Assembly: GCF_026151205.1 (NCBI RefSeq)
Contig: NC_087082.1
Location: 6,083,908 to 6,147,907 of the forward strand
From: Bolinopsis microptera
Taxonomy: Eukaryota > Ctenophora > Tentaculata > Lobata > Bolinopsidae
Direction of reading: 5' to 3'
DNA: 64,000 nt
Shown: positions 52,201-58,880 of the stretch, one piece after another
Numbering within the stretch: position 1 is the stretch's first letter
Layout: each line of letters begins with the position of its first letter
The notes under the pieces: generated by a model
What the model saw: the letters and a program-made list of their open reading frames with translations, nothing else
Told to the model about the DNA's origin: nothing
Databases searched by the model: none
Position numbers and translations under genes: made by a program

Positions 52201-55200
52201 GTAAATATGTTAAATTTAGAAGCAATGTATCTAACTTATGCAATGACGTATGTGACGAAATTTACATTTCTTGACCCTATTTTGAAGAACCATACCTCGA
52301 TTAGAATTCAATATTCTTCCAGGAATTATTGGTTGGTTATTGTTCAGCAAATTAGAACTCAAGTTTAACAATGCTGAGTTTATTTTTTCTAAGTTACCGA
52401 AATGTGACGAAATTCACTTTTCCTGCCCCAACAGTATAATTTCAATGTGATGAAAAATTGGCATGGGTTTCTATATTTCCTGCATATATCAATTCCAACT
52501 ATAATAAGGACTGTTGATGTGAAAGAAAATCTATCTAACTTATGCAATGACTGATGTGACGAAATTTACATTTCTTGCCCCTATTTTTGAAGAATCATAC
52601 CTCGATTAGAATACAATATTACTTTATCACCATACCTATGTCGATAAACTAATTATTTTGCCAACAAAGAGCAAATAAAGTTATAACATTTTGTTTGCGA
52701 CGAAATTTACATATTTTTACCATGTTCAGGTGTTAGAATTTTGCCGATGTTAACATATGGCTGCCACATAATAATTAATATGACCGGTGTGTGGTTAAAA
52801 TATTGTTAATTGATCCATACGGGTATATGGCCCCCAGAATATAGGTCGCTTTTTGAGCACTTAGAAACAGGTGTTAAAACTACTTCTAAGCATGTTTAGG
52901 GGTGTAAATATGTACATAATAACCCTTTAAATGTTTCTTGGGTAGTTGAAAATAATTATTAGGTTTTTAAGTGTACTTTTTTTTCACCTGTAAAAATACC
53001 ATTTTTTAACAGGGCCCCCAGAATATAGGTCCAAACATCTGTTCCTAAGTTGTTCTAAAATTGTCACAGACAGTTATATGCAGTCAGAATATGTTGCTGA
53101 GACTGTATTGATGATGCCAATGGCTCCAGATACTAAATTGAAATGGTTTAGAGTATACTTAATAGCAAAAAATCAAAAACTACGGCCCCCAGAATATAGG
53201 TATGCAAAAATCGTCCTCAAATACTCCACCTTCATACATTTTGATGATGCCATCTCTTCAGCATATGTTCTTTAACTGTTTCTCATCACTACCCCACATT
53301 CCTTAATGCTCAGGGTGACAGAGAAAATGCAGAATCTTGGTCGCTATTTTTTTTTAAAACCTATATTCTGGGGGCCATATACCCGTAATTTTACTTGTTA
53401 AAAAGCTTTCATGCACTCATTTAGTAGGGATCTTAACTAAATACTTAAATAAGATTGAAGGAGTGTCCCTAGATATGATTGAGGGGGGCTGTTTTTATCT
53501 GTATCAATACAATGTGCACCTCAATGACTGTAAATCAGACATTTTTGGCCGCCAAATTTTTTTAAAGGCCTAACTCAAAATTCTGTCTCAAAACTTAAGG
53601 TCATGAGACAATTCTACGTTGATTCTGAAAATTTCATGTGAAAATATTGAAACCCTATTGAGTTCTATTGTTTTGAGCGAAGTCAGTTTGAGATATGGGC
53701 AATTTTGTTCATTTTTTGCGATTATTTGAACACAGAATCCACAGTTAATTAGATATTGAGCTGATAATCATAGAGAATGTGTAATATATGCTTACCTTCC
53801 ATATAAAGTTGGTTTCATTCAAAAATATTGATATTTGACCAATTTATGGACCAAAATCGATCAAATTTGGTGCGTATGCCCAAATATGGGCATATGGTTT
53901 TTGTTTTTATCCCATAACTCGGCCAATTTTTATCCAATTTTGATAAAACTTGATATGTGGGTTCAGGAGACTAGTAGCTACAAGAAGAGCATCCCAAAGC
54001 ATGGTTTTGGGCATGTTCAGGGTTTTTGACCAACCTATATTCTGGGGGTCGTATAGACCTATATTCTGGGGGCCCGTAAAATTGTGGTGGCCATAACTTT
54101 TTTCCAAATTGTCAGTTTGCAGATGTCTCGATGAAAAGATAGCTTAAAATAATACTTATACTCATACCAGTAGTCTTAATGGCATGTGTTGGACAGATTT
54201 TTGTCATGACAATTTTTCGCCATATTTACCCCTCTAGAAAATGACAACATCGTTTAAATCTTTCGCTGTCATGACCAAATATACCAAAATACCTCATGTA
54301 TGTCCAAAATTTTTATCCAGAAACATAAGTTACATGTTTTACTCCAACCTAGCAGTAACAGATCCCATTAGTATCGCTTATCTTGGTTAGAACTGTATCC
54401 ACTAACATGACCTATATTTTGGGGGCCACCTATATTCTGGGGGCCATATACCCGTAGTACGTAATATAAGGTGTTTACTGTTTAAGTTGGTACACTAATA
54501 TTTGCTCAATTTCACACATGTTGAGATATTCTACAAATATATGGATACCATTTAACAAAAAAAGTAGCTAAATATGTAGATAAAAGTCATATGGAACTAT
54601 CCTATGAACTGGAAATTCGAAAATTTGGTCAAACACGGCAGCTAAGGGCCCATGTAAACTCTGTCACGTTTTTATAGTGTGACAAAGTTTACAACTCACT
54701 GCCTGCCGAATTTAAACGATATCTATATCTGATAAAAATATCGTTATCTGACAAAGTTTGCCTAGAGGATGAGACGATTATCCTAACCATTGAGGATTTA
54801 TATAGTTTCATAGTGTGACAAATTTTACCTCATCGTGCCATTTAATAGGGCCACTGATATTTACCAATATCTTCAAACTTCAATGAACGAATTAAGGAGA
54901 AAGTTATGGTTGATAGGAGTGATTTCTTGTCCATATATCAATGATTCAACTATTTTGCAGTACCCAAGAAGCACGTAGACCACATTCAGTTAATGGAGTA
55001 CTACTGACTGTGTCGAGCTTCTTTGATACTGCCAACAAGTTGAAATCTCTCCCGTTAAGGTGTTAATGCGGGAAACTAGATTTATCTACAGTGAAAGCTA
55101 TCAAACGAGGATAGCTATCATTGGGTTTTTAACTTGGACAATCTAGACGTAAAACACCTTTATAACGAACCAAATATGTCTGTGAATAACACAGTCAAAT

Positions 55201-55870
55201 AAACGAGAAATACAAAAATAAGAAATAAAACAAATCTTACTTTGATCATCAGTTTCGTCCCTCTTCTCAATTCCAAGATCGAAGTACTTAATGTCGAGGT
55301 CAACAAATGGCAGAATCAACTTCGACTTGATGTCGTCCCAAATAATCCTGATAAAGAATTTGTTATTTGAGTTAAGATCAAAGCTTTCTTGATCTTTAGT
55401 AATCCAACTTTCAGTACCTCAATCGTGTCTTGTTCCATCCTCAGTGACCTTGCTAGATGGTCATCCAAGAAAAAAATTCAGTCAAAACAGTGAAATTTGT
55501 GTCACGGAAAGCTGGAATTTGAAAATGTCCAATCGGTAGGACCGGTAGCAAAACAGTTTTAATAAAATAATATGAGAGGTTATTGAGATTACTCTGGCAC
55601 TCTGTGACTACTACTATAATACTGCAAATCTATAATACTACAGCACAGTTTAGGAATTCTCACCGGGTCATTTCATCTCCTTGTAACTCCACCACAGTTC
55701 CTCCTGAAAATGATATTCATCTTAATTTCGAACTTTACTTTACGAAATTTGTTAATTTTTTAGTGTTTAAGGAACAACCGTAAGACACATTCAAGATCGA
55801 TCTCCAAAATTATCACGAATTTTTATAATCATTTAATAAAGATTGATGTCTAACCTTGGATTTTGGCCAT
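16210..55870 (-). CDS. NADP-dependent isocitrate dehydrogenase, cytosolic type (413 aa, 12 exons)
   Basis: Oxidises isocitrate to 2-oxoglutarate and CO2 while making NADPH. Exons (minus strand): 55870-55855, 55703-55664, 55347-55241, 33322-33236, 32734-32574, 32389-32312, 25984-25782, 25530-25380, 25090-24949, 17026-16976, 16612-16501, 16303-16210. They total 1242 nt, every junction keeps phase, and the length nearly equals human IDH1 (414 aa). Key parts are intact: the SPNGTIRN substrate loop, two active-site arginines in exon 5, and GRHAYGDQ whose arginine (about residue 131) matches IDH1 R132. Also present are [12 protein letters not shown] and [18 protein letters not shown] (metal and cofactor region) and GTVTRHYR. 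The N-terminus [14 protein letters not shown] has no transit peptide. The C-terminus, ANLA, lacks the peroxisomal AKL-type signal of IDH1, so a cytosolic enzyme is likely. Introns 3, 6 and 9 (21.9, 6.3 and 7.9 kb) contain other genes and transposons. Confidence 0.96.
17098..17341. repeat. duplicated segment plus dispersed short repeat in IDH intron 9
   Basis: A motif containing ATGTTCATAAACATAGAGAT occurs near 17120 and again near 17312, each preceded by CTGGGGAC. Between them, 17146-17262 is the reverse complement of about 115 bp at 63381-63494 (TTGAC-GAT-GTCAA start, GCCGATCTAG core, end in GCGCTACA). This is therefore a dispersed repeat with copies at both ends of the window. No gene is seen in 17342-18441. 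Confidence 0.65.
18442..19036. mobile_element. non-autonomous TIR element (595 bp, 8-bp target duplication)
   Basis: It starts CCCAGGTCAATATCATTA and ends with the reverse complement. Further in, the motif ATATACGACATATTT lies near the left end at about 18476 and near the right end at about 19003. The flanks are GTTACTGA on both sides (18434-18441 and 19037-19044), an 8-bp target site duplication, or 9 bp if one end G is counted differently. This fits a hAT- or MULE-like MITE. No transposase frame. Confidence 0.75.
19083..20609 (-). CDS. class A (rhodopsin-type) G-protein-coupled receptor, 338 aa, nested in IDH intron 9
   Basis: Exons: 20609-20369, 20107-19995, 19745-19083 (1017 nt, phases agree). 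TM1 contains GVPGN with the conserved Asn. TM2 has IASAD with the conserved Asp. TM3 starts after a Cys in FVFCALW and ends SVTRT in place of the usual DRY. TM6 contains CNLP and TM7 has NPVLY (NPxxY). The ligand cannot be told from sequence; I see no peptide- or amine-specific signature. The first and second exons join in the middle of TM2, which supports the chain. It lies on the same strand as its host gene, so it must have its own promoter and avoid being spliced into IDH transcripts. Intron 2 begins in a triplicated 5' splice site, described separately. The tail after TM7 is short, about 30 residues. Confidence 0.88.
19908..20006. repeat. three tandem copies of the GPCR exon 2 donor site
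   Basis: A unit of about 33-40 bp containing CTTTGCAAGAT occurs three times in tandem. Read on the minus strand each copy is the end of GPCR exon 2 (ATCTTGCAAAGA) followed by GTAAGTACACCC, GTAAGTACACCC and GTTAGTACACCC. The exon-proximal copy gives the in-phase junction. Use of the second would run into a TAG about four codons on. Confidence 0.85.
21131..21707. repeat. GC-rich repeat with G/C tracts and nested palindromes
   Basis: It begins GGGACGTAGCCAAG followed by a G tract and ends in a C tract followed by GTCTACGTGGCTGC, so the ends are loosely inverted. The left third has palindromes such as GGGGCGGAGCCCC and GGGGGCGCAGCCCCC. It looks like an unclassified non-autonomous element in IDH intron 9; no clear target duplication was found. 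Confidence 0.5.
22372..22634. repeat. 19-bp minisatellite, about 14 copies
   Basis: The unit ATTAAGTGTGACACTTTAC repeats almost perfectly; a few copies carry single substitutions and the last is degenerate. AAGTGT and ACACTT make each unit a near-palindrome around one base. Nothing else is recognised in 21708-22371 or 22635-23573, apart from half-site X-box motifs near 22851. Confidence 0.93.
23574..23657 (+). promoter_or_regulatory. tandem 42-bp module: X-box, CCAAT, CACGTG (two copies)
   Basis: Each copy has an X-box-like site (GTGACCTGGCAAC at 23574; GTTACCTGGCAAC at 23616). The CCAAT overlaps or abuts it, and a CACGTG lies about 20 bp on (23610 and 23652). RFX plus NF-Y plus E-box spacing is a known promoter grammar. 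The nearest genes are the GPCR (3 kb downstream on the minus strand) and IDH exon 9. Confidence 0.55.
23658..24948. other. IDH intron 9 sequence with imperfect AT-rich repeats, no gene seen
   Basis: Two related stretches at about 24216-24270 and 24350-24405 share TTTTACACACAATTATA and TTACACGATTTTAAT. A 115-codon minus-strand open frame at 24813-24466 has random-looking composition, so I did not call it. Confidence 0.5.
25300..25357. repeat. 11-bp minisatellite just inside IDH intron 8
   Basis: About five copies of AGGTTATCACC/AGGTTATTACC lie about 20 bp from the exon 8 donor. On the minus strand each unit reads CCTGGTAATAA or CCTGGTGATAA, i.e. a weak donor-like CTG/GTAATA or CTG/GTGATA. Confidence 0.8.
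26001..26042. repeat. GTTGTTAAG short tandem repeat upstream of IDH exon 7
   Basis: Three to four copies of a 9-12-bp unit (GGTGTTGTTAA) begin about 15 nt on the intron side of the exon 7 acceptor at 25985. On the minus strand this is an AC/TTAACAAC-rich tract next to the branch region. Confidence 0.7.
26406..26790 (-). repeat. dispersed about 380-bp repeat, copy 1
   Basis: It matches 47526-47905 in reverse orientation. Shared landmarks are TATATATAAAGCGAGA at one end, CCGTAAAAGATATACAACTG inside and GGGTTCCTGCTAGTTAT at the other end. This copy also has an extra partial duplication of the GGGTTCCTGCTAG end and a TA array at 26750-26767. The family is unknown. Confidence 0.75.
26871..27191 (-). 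mobile_element. LINE fragment, C-terminal end of a reverse-transcriptase ORF
   Basis: The translation contains the post-RT signature [37 protein letters not shown] and [10 protein letters not shown]. It parallels the C-terminus of the LINE at 43520-45540 ([46 protein letters not shown]), so it is the same or a sister family. Only about 100 codons remain: a strongly truncated relic inside IDH intron 6. Confidence 0.8.
27351..27963 (-). CDS. small secreted protein, H-type-lectin-like (152 aa, 2 exons), nested in IDH intron 6
   Basis: Exons 27963-27668 and 27513-27351 join in phase (459 nt with stop). Residues 1-23 form a clear signal peptide ([20 protein letters not shown]...). The mature part has four Cys (CRRTC pair, TEC, terminal C). 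Its C-terminal half follows the H-type lectin pattern of beta strands: [41 protein letters not shown]-type lectins are secreted invertebrate sugar binders linked to defence or gamete contact. The fold call is from pattern only, and sugar-binding residues cannot be judged. It lies on the host's strand, so it needs its own promoter. Start codon: the only ATG before the signal peptide. Confidence 0.7.
27964..29769. other. IDH intron 6 sequence between two nested genes
   Basis: No gene that I can support. It has a CT microsatellite near 29289-29307. The minus-strand frames around 28620-28880 and 28979-29194 are discussed among the rejected items. Confidence 0.4.
29770..29810 (+). promoter_or_regulatory. 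X-box-like pair at the start of the unrecognised plus-strand gene
   Basis: GTAACCATGGTAAC at 29770-29783 is a perfect X-box (GTNRCC-AT-RGYAAC). A second, imperfect one, GTAACCATGGTGAAC, is at 29796-29810 and contains the proposed ATG of the gene. X-boxes recruit RFX factors that drive ciliary genes. Confidence 0.5.
29802..31737 (+). CDS. unrecognised plus-strand gene, at least 2 exons, 3' end unresolved
   Basis: Exon 1: 29802-29929, ATG in a good context, ending in a GTAATG donor. Exon 2: 30929 to about 31185 or beyond, joined in phase. Together they read about 128 residues, rich in Arg, Gln and Thr, including [43 protein letters not shown] and [12 protein letters not shown]. No family recognised and no signal peptide, so probably intracellular. 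The X-box at the start would fit a ciliary gene; this is inference. Exon 2 holds a 36-bp tandem duplication (31106-31141, 31142-31177) that repeats [12 protein letters not shown]. After it the frame can run unspliced to TAG at 31299. A strong acceptor at 31301 opens further sequence: one frame gives a 28-residue end ([14 protein letters not shown]...WTT), another runs to 31737 ending [11 protein letters not shown]. No single splice pattern satisfies phase with a strong donor. Confidence 0.45.
30294..30467. repeat. 59-bp tandem repeat, about 3 copies
   Basis: Units start at 30294, 30353 and 30412 with GCCAGCA(A/T)GGTTACA and include ACACGCTACCCAAGGTA. The third has a short internal deletion. 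It lies in the intron of the unrecognised plus-strand gene. Confidence 0.88.
31106..31177. repeat. 36-bp exact tandem duplication, in frame
   Basis: Two identical copies of a 36-bp unit, each encoding 12 residues with TKPKYG in the middle. Being exact, it is recent or an assembly artefact. Confidence 0.85.
32248..32313. repeat. 33-bp tandem duplication covering the IDH exon 6 donor
   Basis: Two copies differ at three or so bases (GGTTAAAAAAGCAG(T/C)ACATACCT). On the minus strand both read CAG/GTATGT followed by the same intron start. The in-phase junction uses the exon-proximal copy at 32312. Confidence 0.85.
32877..33241. repeat. TATAATG arrays with triplicated IDH exon 4 donor segment
   Basis: Arrays of the 7-mer TATAATG lie at about 32877-32941, 33041-33070 and 33152-33220. 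Between them an 80-bp segment (ending AGATAAGAAACGTGTTGAT) occurs at 32941 and 33072. The segment GAACATACCCTCAACT occurs at about 33013, 33136 and 33229. On the minus strand this last motif is the end of IDH exon 4 plus its donor (GTTGAGG/GTATG). Confidence 0.85.
33323..34270. other. start of IDH intron 3, no gene seen
   Basis: The stretch between IDH exon 4 and the first nested receptor. AT-rich, no exon or repeat family recognised. The 5' part of the receptor promoter must lie at its right end. Confidence 0.45.
34271..36973 (+). CDS. single-pass receptor: SRCR-like domain, six double Cys-rich (GCC2/GCC3-like) repeats, TM, tyrosine tail (866 aa)
   Basis: Exon 1 (34271-34328) encodes a signal peptide, [18 protein letters not shown]. 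Exon 2 (34431-36973) joins in phase and runs to the stop without another intron. Residues about 20-110 look like a divergent SRCR domain ([31 protein letters not shown]). Then come six composite units of about 95 residues. Each has two Cys-rich halves, one ending CxCxAGxFW and the other CxCxxGxxWxW, as in the ephrin-receptor-like GCC2/GCC3 (TNFR-like) family. A TM segment lies near residues 712-740 ([20 protein letters not shown]), followed by a basic stop-transfer. The tail of about 125 residues repeats FSG-x-x-N-x-x-Y: NVAYVVQ, NKAYVAE, NVAYIAG, NIYNIP, which could be phosphotyrosine docking sites. Units 2-3 and 4-5 are near-identical (567-bp period). It lies antisense inside IDH intron 3. 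Role: cell-surface recognition or immunity is plausible, not shown. Confidence 0.85.
36974..37348. other. 3' flank of receptor 1
   Basis: A TA dinucleotide array at 36978-37005 follows the stop. After that the sequence is AT-rich, up to the 8-bp target duplication CAATATTA (37341-37348) of the next element. No exon seen. Confidence 0.5.
37349..41976. mobile_element. 4.6-kb element with about 1.2-kb inverted arms and 8-bp target duplication
   Basis: The ends are GGCAAGTTTCCATAAACG and its reverse complement. CAATATTA flanks both sides (37341-37348, 41977-41984). The arms (about 37349-38620 and 40760-41976) mirror each other and are packed with AAGCGCTTATAAGCGCTT-type motifs, an 18-bp palindrome, within three roughly 260-bp tandem units marked by CATGGCC and CCTGGTCGGAAC. 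The core holds a direct repeat of about 180 bp (38617-38795 and 39624-39805). No transposase is recognisable, so it is non-autonomous. Long arms and an 8-bp duplication fit a MULE-like or hAT-like DNA transposon. The two arms remain very similar, suggesting modest age. Confidence 0.85.
42161..42516 (+). repeat. tandem about 223-bp repeat, second unit split by a later insertion
   Basis: Unit A is 42161-42383. Unit B starts at 42384 and matches closely to 42516. Its remainder (TACATTATCTTTAAAAACAG onward) resumes at 47420-47507, on the far side of the 4.9-kb element. This shows the element entered an older tandem repeat. Confidence 0.85.
43328..47091 (-). pseudogene. cargo gene of the 4.9-kb TIR element, broken; zinc-ribbon plus Lys/Ser-rich protein
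   Basis: Minus-strand coding pieces run from an ATG at 47091 to a stop at 43328. The N-terminal piece has CxC-x(10)-CxxC ([16 protein letters not shown]), a small zinc-binding motif. The middle is long, rich in Pro, Ser, Lys and Thr, with repeated [11 protein letters not shown] and [10 protein letters not shown]-like segments. The last piece is acidic ([27 protein letters not shown]). A LINE has inserted between the middle and last pieces, and the gene also looks broken elsewhere, so it is a relic. No homologous family recognised; it may be an accessory protein of the element. Confidence 0.55.
43520..45560 (+). mobile_element. 5'-truncated LINE with reverse-transcriptase ORF, inserted in the TIR element
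   Basis: An open frame runs from about 43525 (entering at the junction) to the TAG at 45532-45534, about 660 codons. RT motifs are present: [57 protein letters not shown] and a catalytic YSDD in place of YADD. The post-RT part ([10 protein letters not shown]) matches the fragment at 26871-27191. No endonuclease domain remains. The uninterrupted frame points to a young copy. The clade is uncertain; I did not find diagnostic residues. Confidence 0.85.
47526..47905 (+). repeat. dispersed about 380-bp repeat, copy 2
   Basis: The counterpart of 26406-26790 in opposite orientation, with the same landmarks: TATATATAAAGCGAGA start, CCGTAAAAGATATACAACTG, GGGTTCCTGCTAGTTAT end. It lies between the split tandem repeat and receptor 2. 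Confidence 0.75.
48024..50358 (-). CDS. second SRCR / Cys-rich receptor, paralogue of the 34.3-37.0 kb gene; frame break after the SRCR part
   Basis: Exon 1 (50358-50304) is a signal peptide ending AVTALG. Exon 2 (50153-48024) joins in the same phase as in the paralogue. An SRCR-like domain ([40 protein letters not shown]) is followed by five double Cys-rich units (CFCKAGMFW to [11 protein letters not shown]). Then come a TM segment ([20 protein letters not shown]) and a tail with YGRV, YLQE, YCAL, NPAYY, YYAHD and NVYDSL. The SRCR frame and the Cys-rich frame differ by one base. They meet at about 49870-49890, just after TSTTSPC (compare TYILTPNC in the paralogue), where about 60 residues present in the paralogue are missing. 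This could be a deletion that broke the gene, an assembly collapse, or an unseen exon. Downstream, about 620 codons stay open, which argues for recent or no inactivation. Same strand as IDH. Confidence 0.78.
50359..51743. other. 5' flank of receptor 2, no gene seen
   Basis: A short minisatellite of about 12 bp (GCAGACTCCTG-like, 4-5 copies) lies at 50508-50560. A CG-rich GCGCGCGCGC stretch is at 51126-51136. No exon recognised. Confidence 0.45.
51744..54850. repeat. repeat-rich block with inverted GTAAACTTTGTCACACT motifs
   Basis: A 74-bp tandem duplication at 51744-51891 carries GTAAACTTTGTCACACT twice (51788, 51862). The reverse complement is at 54676-54692, and related GTGACGAAATTTAC motifs lie at 52252, 52404, 52553 and 52697. 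A 65-bp direct repeat (CCATACCTCGATTAGAAT) is near 52290 and 52590. The block looks like an older element with inverted ends, later interrupted by the 52820-54454 element. No coding frame. Confidence 0.55.
52820..54454. mobile_element. TIR element (1.6 kb) with TA target duplication and repeated terminal motif
   Basis: It starts CGGGTATATGGCCCCCAGAA and ends with the reverse complement, with TA on both sides. The motif GGCCCCCAGAATATAGGT recurs in the forward sense at about 52829, 53012 and 53184, and in the reverse sense at about 53361, 54035, 54058, 54412 and 54424. The copy at 53361-53391 includes the full end ATATACCCG, so a 0.57-kb version (52820-53389) may also exist. No transposase; a Tc1/mariner-like or related MITE. 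Confidence 0.7.
54851..55240. other. IDH intron 3, exon 3-proximal part
   Basis: No gene or repeat recognised between the repeat block and IDH exon 3. Confidence 0.5.
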
Positions 55871-56830
55871 CTTTGCAGGAAGAATTGACGATCGACTTGA
55901 AGCCCTAACATAATTTTTGAAGTGAAATAGGATGATTTTAGCTAGCAATTTTAACCAACGATTGAAAACAGTGCTAGCAAAGCAAGAATGATCGGTGGTT
56001 ACTTAGTTATAGGGTTAGATTTAGACTTATACATAGAATCTACAAATTAAATTTCTTTGTATTGGGACTGAGTCAAGATCGTTAACATGAAAACTTGAAA
56101 GATGAAAGGTTTGAAGAATTGTTTCTCTGAATTATCCTGAATTTAATCAAATTAACTACAAGAAAGAAACTACCCAAAATATGTTAATGTAGCAAGCCAA
56201 TCTCGTGTGGCCTATATATTAATTATACCTTATGGGCTCATTATATTGTACCCTTAATTTTACAACAGCTGTAGTGTACCCAGATCTGAACTGTGTTGCA
56301 ATCATTGAATTTCACCGGCTATGAGGCAGTAGTAAAGAGCTTATCAGTGTTCTCTAAGAATCTCAGAAAAGACTTAACCTTTCAGCTTTGTATAGAAGTA
56401 AAAATACTGAATGTAAATTAATAGATCGCCCCTTACTAAATGCTAAGGCGGATCTGTTAATCTGATTGAAAAACGTTTTTACTCAAAGTAGTGCAGCTCT
56501 TGGGGAGGAGGGAGTATAATTGGTGAAACTTGATTTTGAGATAAGTCACATGTTTGCGGTGGCGAAATGACTACCTGCCCCCACTACCCCCGTTATTATA
56601 GGGGACAACATTTTCCGAACTTCAGGTATTTTTCAAAGGAAAAACACCCAACTGTATTATCTTGTCCAATTTAACGTTCGGTCTTGTTTGCATCCAGAGG
56701 GGCGGCAAAAAGTTGTTGGGGAGCAGCAAAAAAGTTGTTCGAAGACCAATAATATTTGGGGGGGACAATTTTTGGGGGCAGCACACAGATACGTTTCGCA
56801 ACTGCTCGATGTCTGTTCAAATCAGTGGCC
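55871..56830. other. 5' flank of IDH, no gene seen
   Basis: The region immediately upstream of the IDH start codon. The promoter and any non-coding first exon must be here or further right. No TATA box or CpG-rich core stood out. Confidence 0.4.
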
Positions 56831-58880
56831 GCCCCTATATACAATGTCTCCTTCAACCGTCTTGTTGTTGAAAGACGGGTGATAGCCAACAAATTTAATG
56901 AGTACTTTGCCTCTATTGCCTCAAAAATGAATGAAAATACTCATAATGGCCTTCTTTTAGAACCTCTTCCCTCTTTCCTCGAATTCATGCCACCAAAAAC
57001 TCTCGATTCAATTTACTTCCATGACTGTAGTGAAGATGAAATTTCTGAGATTATAGCCAACTTGAAGAGTGGGAAGGCCAGCGACTTTCCCATAAGAGTT
57101 ATCAAAAAACTATCGGGTATTCTTAGCCCAACTCTTGTTGTTCAATTTAATCGCCTAATATCTCAAGGGATATTTCCGTCAGTTCTGAAGCTTGGTAAAA
57201 TAACCCCAATATACAAAAAAGATAACGAAGAACTGATTGAGAACTACAGGCCTGTTTCCACACTTCCAATTTTTGGTAAAATTTTTGAAAAGATAATATA
57301 CAAACGTCTTTACAGCTTCTTGGTTAGTCAAGGAATCCTTCACGAAAGTCAATTCGGATTCCGAAAGAGTCACTCAACATCACATGCACTTAACTACTCA
57401 GTTTTTCACATCCATAAGGCCCTAAAGCAAGGTCTTCATGTTCTAGGAATTTTTATTGATCTAAGCAAGGCCTTTGACACAATAGACCACACAATTTTGC
57501 TTGAGAAACTTGAAATATATGGGATTAGAGGAGTGCCACTTAAGTTACTGGAAAGTTACTTGTCGGACAGAGAGCAGTGTGTGTCCGTCCTGGGCGAAGT
57601 ATCAGACAGACTTCCTGTTCTCTATGGCGTTCCACAGGGGAGCTGCCTTGGGCCTCTCCTGTTTTTAATATACATAAATGACTTAACAAACTCTCAACTC
57701 GATAACACTAGCTATGTCTTATTTGCTGATGATACATTTAACATATTTGTAGTTCTTTTATTCAAATTTCTGATTGTTTCTGAATAGACTCAGTGATGAC
57801 AGATTCTAATGGAAATAAATAGAATCTGTCATCACTGAGTCTATTCAGAAACAATCAGAAATTTGAATAAAAGAACTATCAAATCATGAGACTCAAAAAC
57901 ACTACACGAATCCACCAGATATTTGTAGTTGCCAAAACTAGAACAGAGGCCTACAATAATGCAAATAGGGTCCTACGATCAGTCCACAAGTACACATCGG
58001 CTAATAAATTACATGTTAACGCCAAGAAAAGTTGCTATATAGAATTCAATACAGCTAAAAGAAAACTTGATGAGCAATCTTTATTAATTGAAAATAGACT
58101 TTACCTCAACGGCCTACCTCTCTCAAAGGTGCAGGAAACGAAATTCCTGGGAGTAATTGTCGACGAAGGCCTAACTTTCAATCCCTATAGAGACAAACTA
58201 GTTAGAAAACTCTCGTCCTGTTCTGGGAGGCTGTACATGATCAAGGATAAAATTCCATCATCTATCCATAAGGACCTGTACCACACACTGTTTGAAAGTC
58301 ACCTATCTTATGGCATTACCGTTTGGGGAGGTGCAAGTAATAATAAACTTCAACCACTATTTGTAGCCCAGAAAAAGTGTGTTCGTATCATGTTTGGTGA
58401 CAAAAAAGCATACCTTGATAAATTTATGACATGTGCTAGGACTAGACCTATCAGTGAACAGAAACTTACGAGCAAATTCTTTGAGAGAGAGCACACCAAG
58501 CCAATTTTTGCCCGTCAATCACTCATGACATTGCATAATTTATACGCGTATCACTGCTGCAATGAACTTTTTTAAGTCTTTAAATATCGAACACCAATTG
58601 CACTATTTGAACTTTTCTGTTTGTCTAAAAGACCCGGCAAAGAAACTCTTCTTATAACAACCATGCCCTCAAACAGTTTCGTTTACAAATCTAGTTGCCT
58701 CTGGAATTCATTCCGTCAGATGTTGGCACTGAACGACCTTGAAATCACTCATGGTGTATTCAAATCAAAGGTAAAAAAGTCATTCTCTCGTCTCAGGGTA
58801 AAGGTGACAAGAATACCTGGGCCCTTTGGCAAACTTTCTGAACTCAGGCAGCTTGAACAACTAAATTTGAAAAAGTAAAA
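56830..58880 (+). mobile_element. LINE (Jockey/CR1-like RT), truncated at the 5' end, split by a hairpin insertion
   Basis: RT motifs in order: KSGKASDFPIRVIKKL, ITPIYKKDNEELIENYRPVS, ILHESQFGFRKSHSTSHAL, FIDLSKAFDTIDHTILLEKL, GVPQGSCLGPLLFLIYINDL and the catalytic FADDT (near 57725). After the 164-bp insertion at 57755 the frame resumes (VVAKTRTEAYNN) through LHVNAKKSCYIEF, KFLGVIVDEGLTF, SHLSYGITVWGG, with one stop near 58573, to WNSFRQML and a stop near 58876. The endonuclease part is missing. Relatively few breaks, so fairly young. Confidence 0.88.
57755..57918. mobile_element. 164-bp insertion with perfect 58-bp hairpin arms, 12-bp target duplication
   Basis: Flanked by ATATTTGTAGTT at 57743-57754 and 57919-57930. 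Arms 57751-57808 and 57820-57877 are exact reverse complements with an 11-base loop, followed by about 40 bases of unpaired sequence. The first arm includes the last four bases of the target duplication. Confidence 0.88.
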
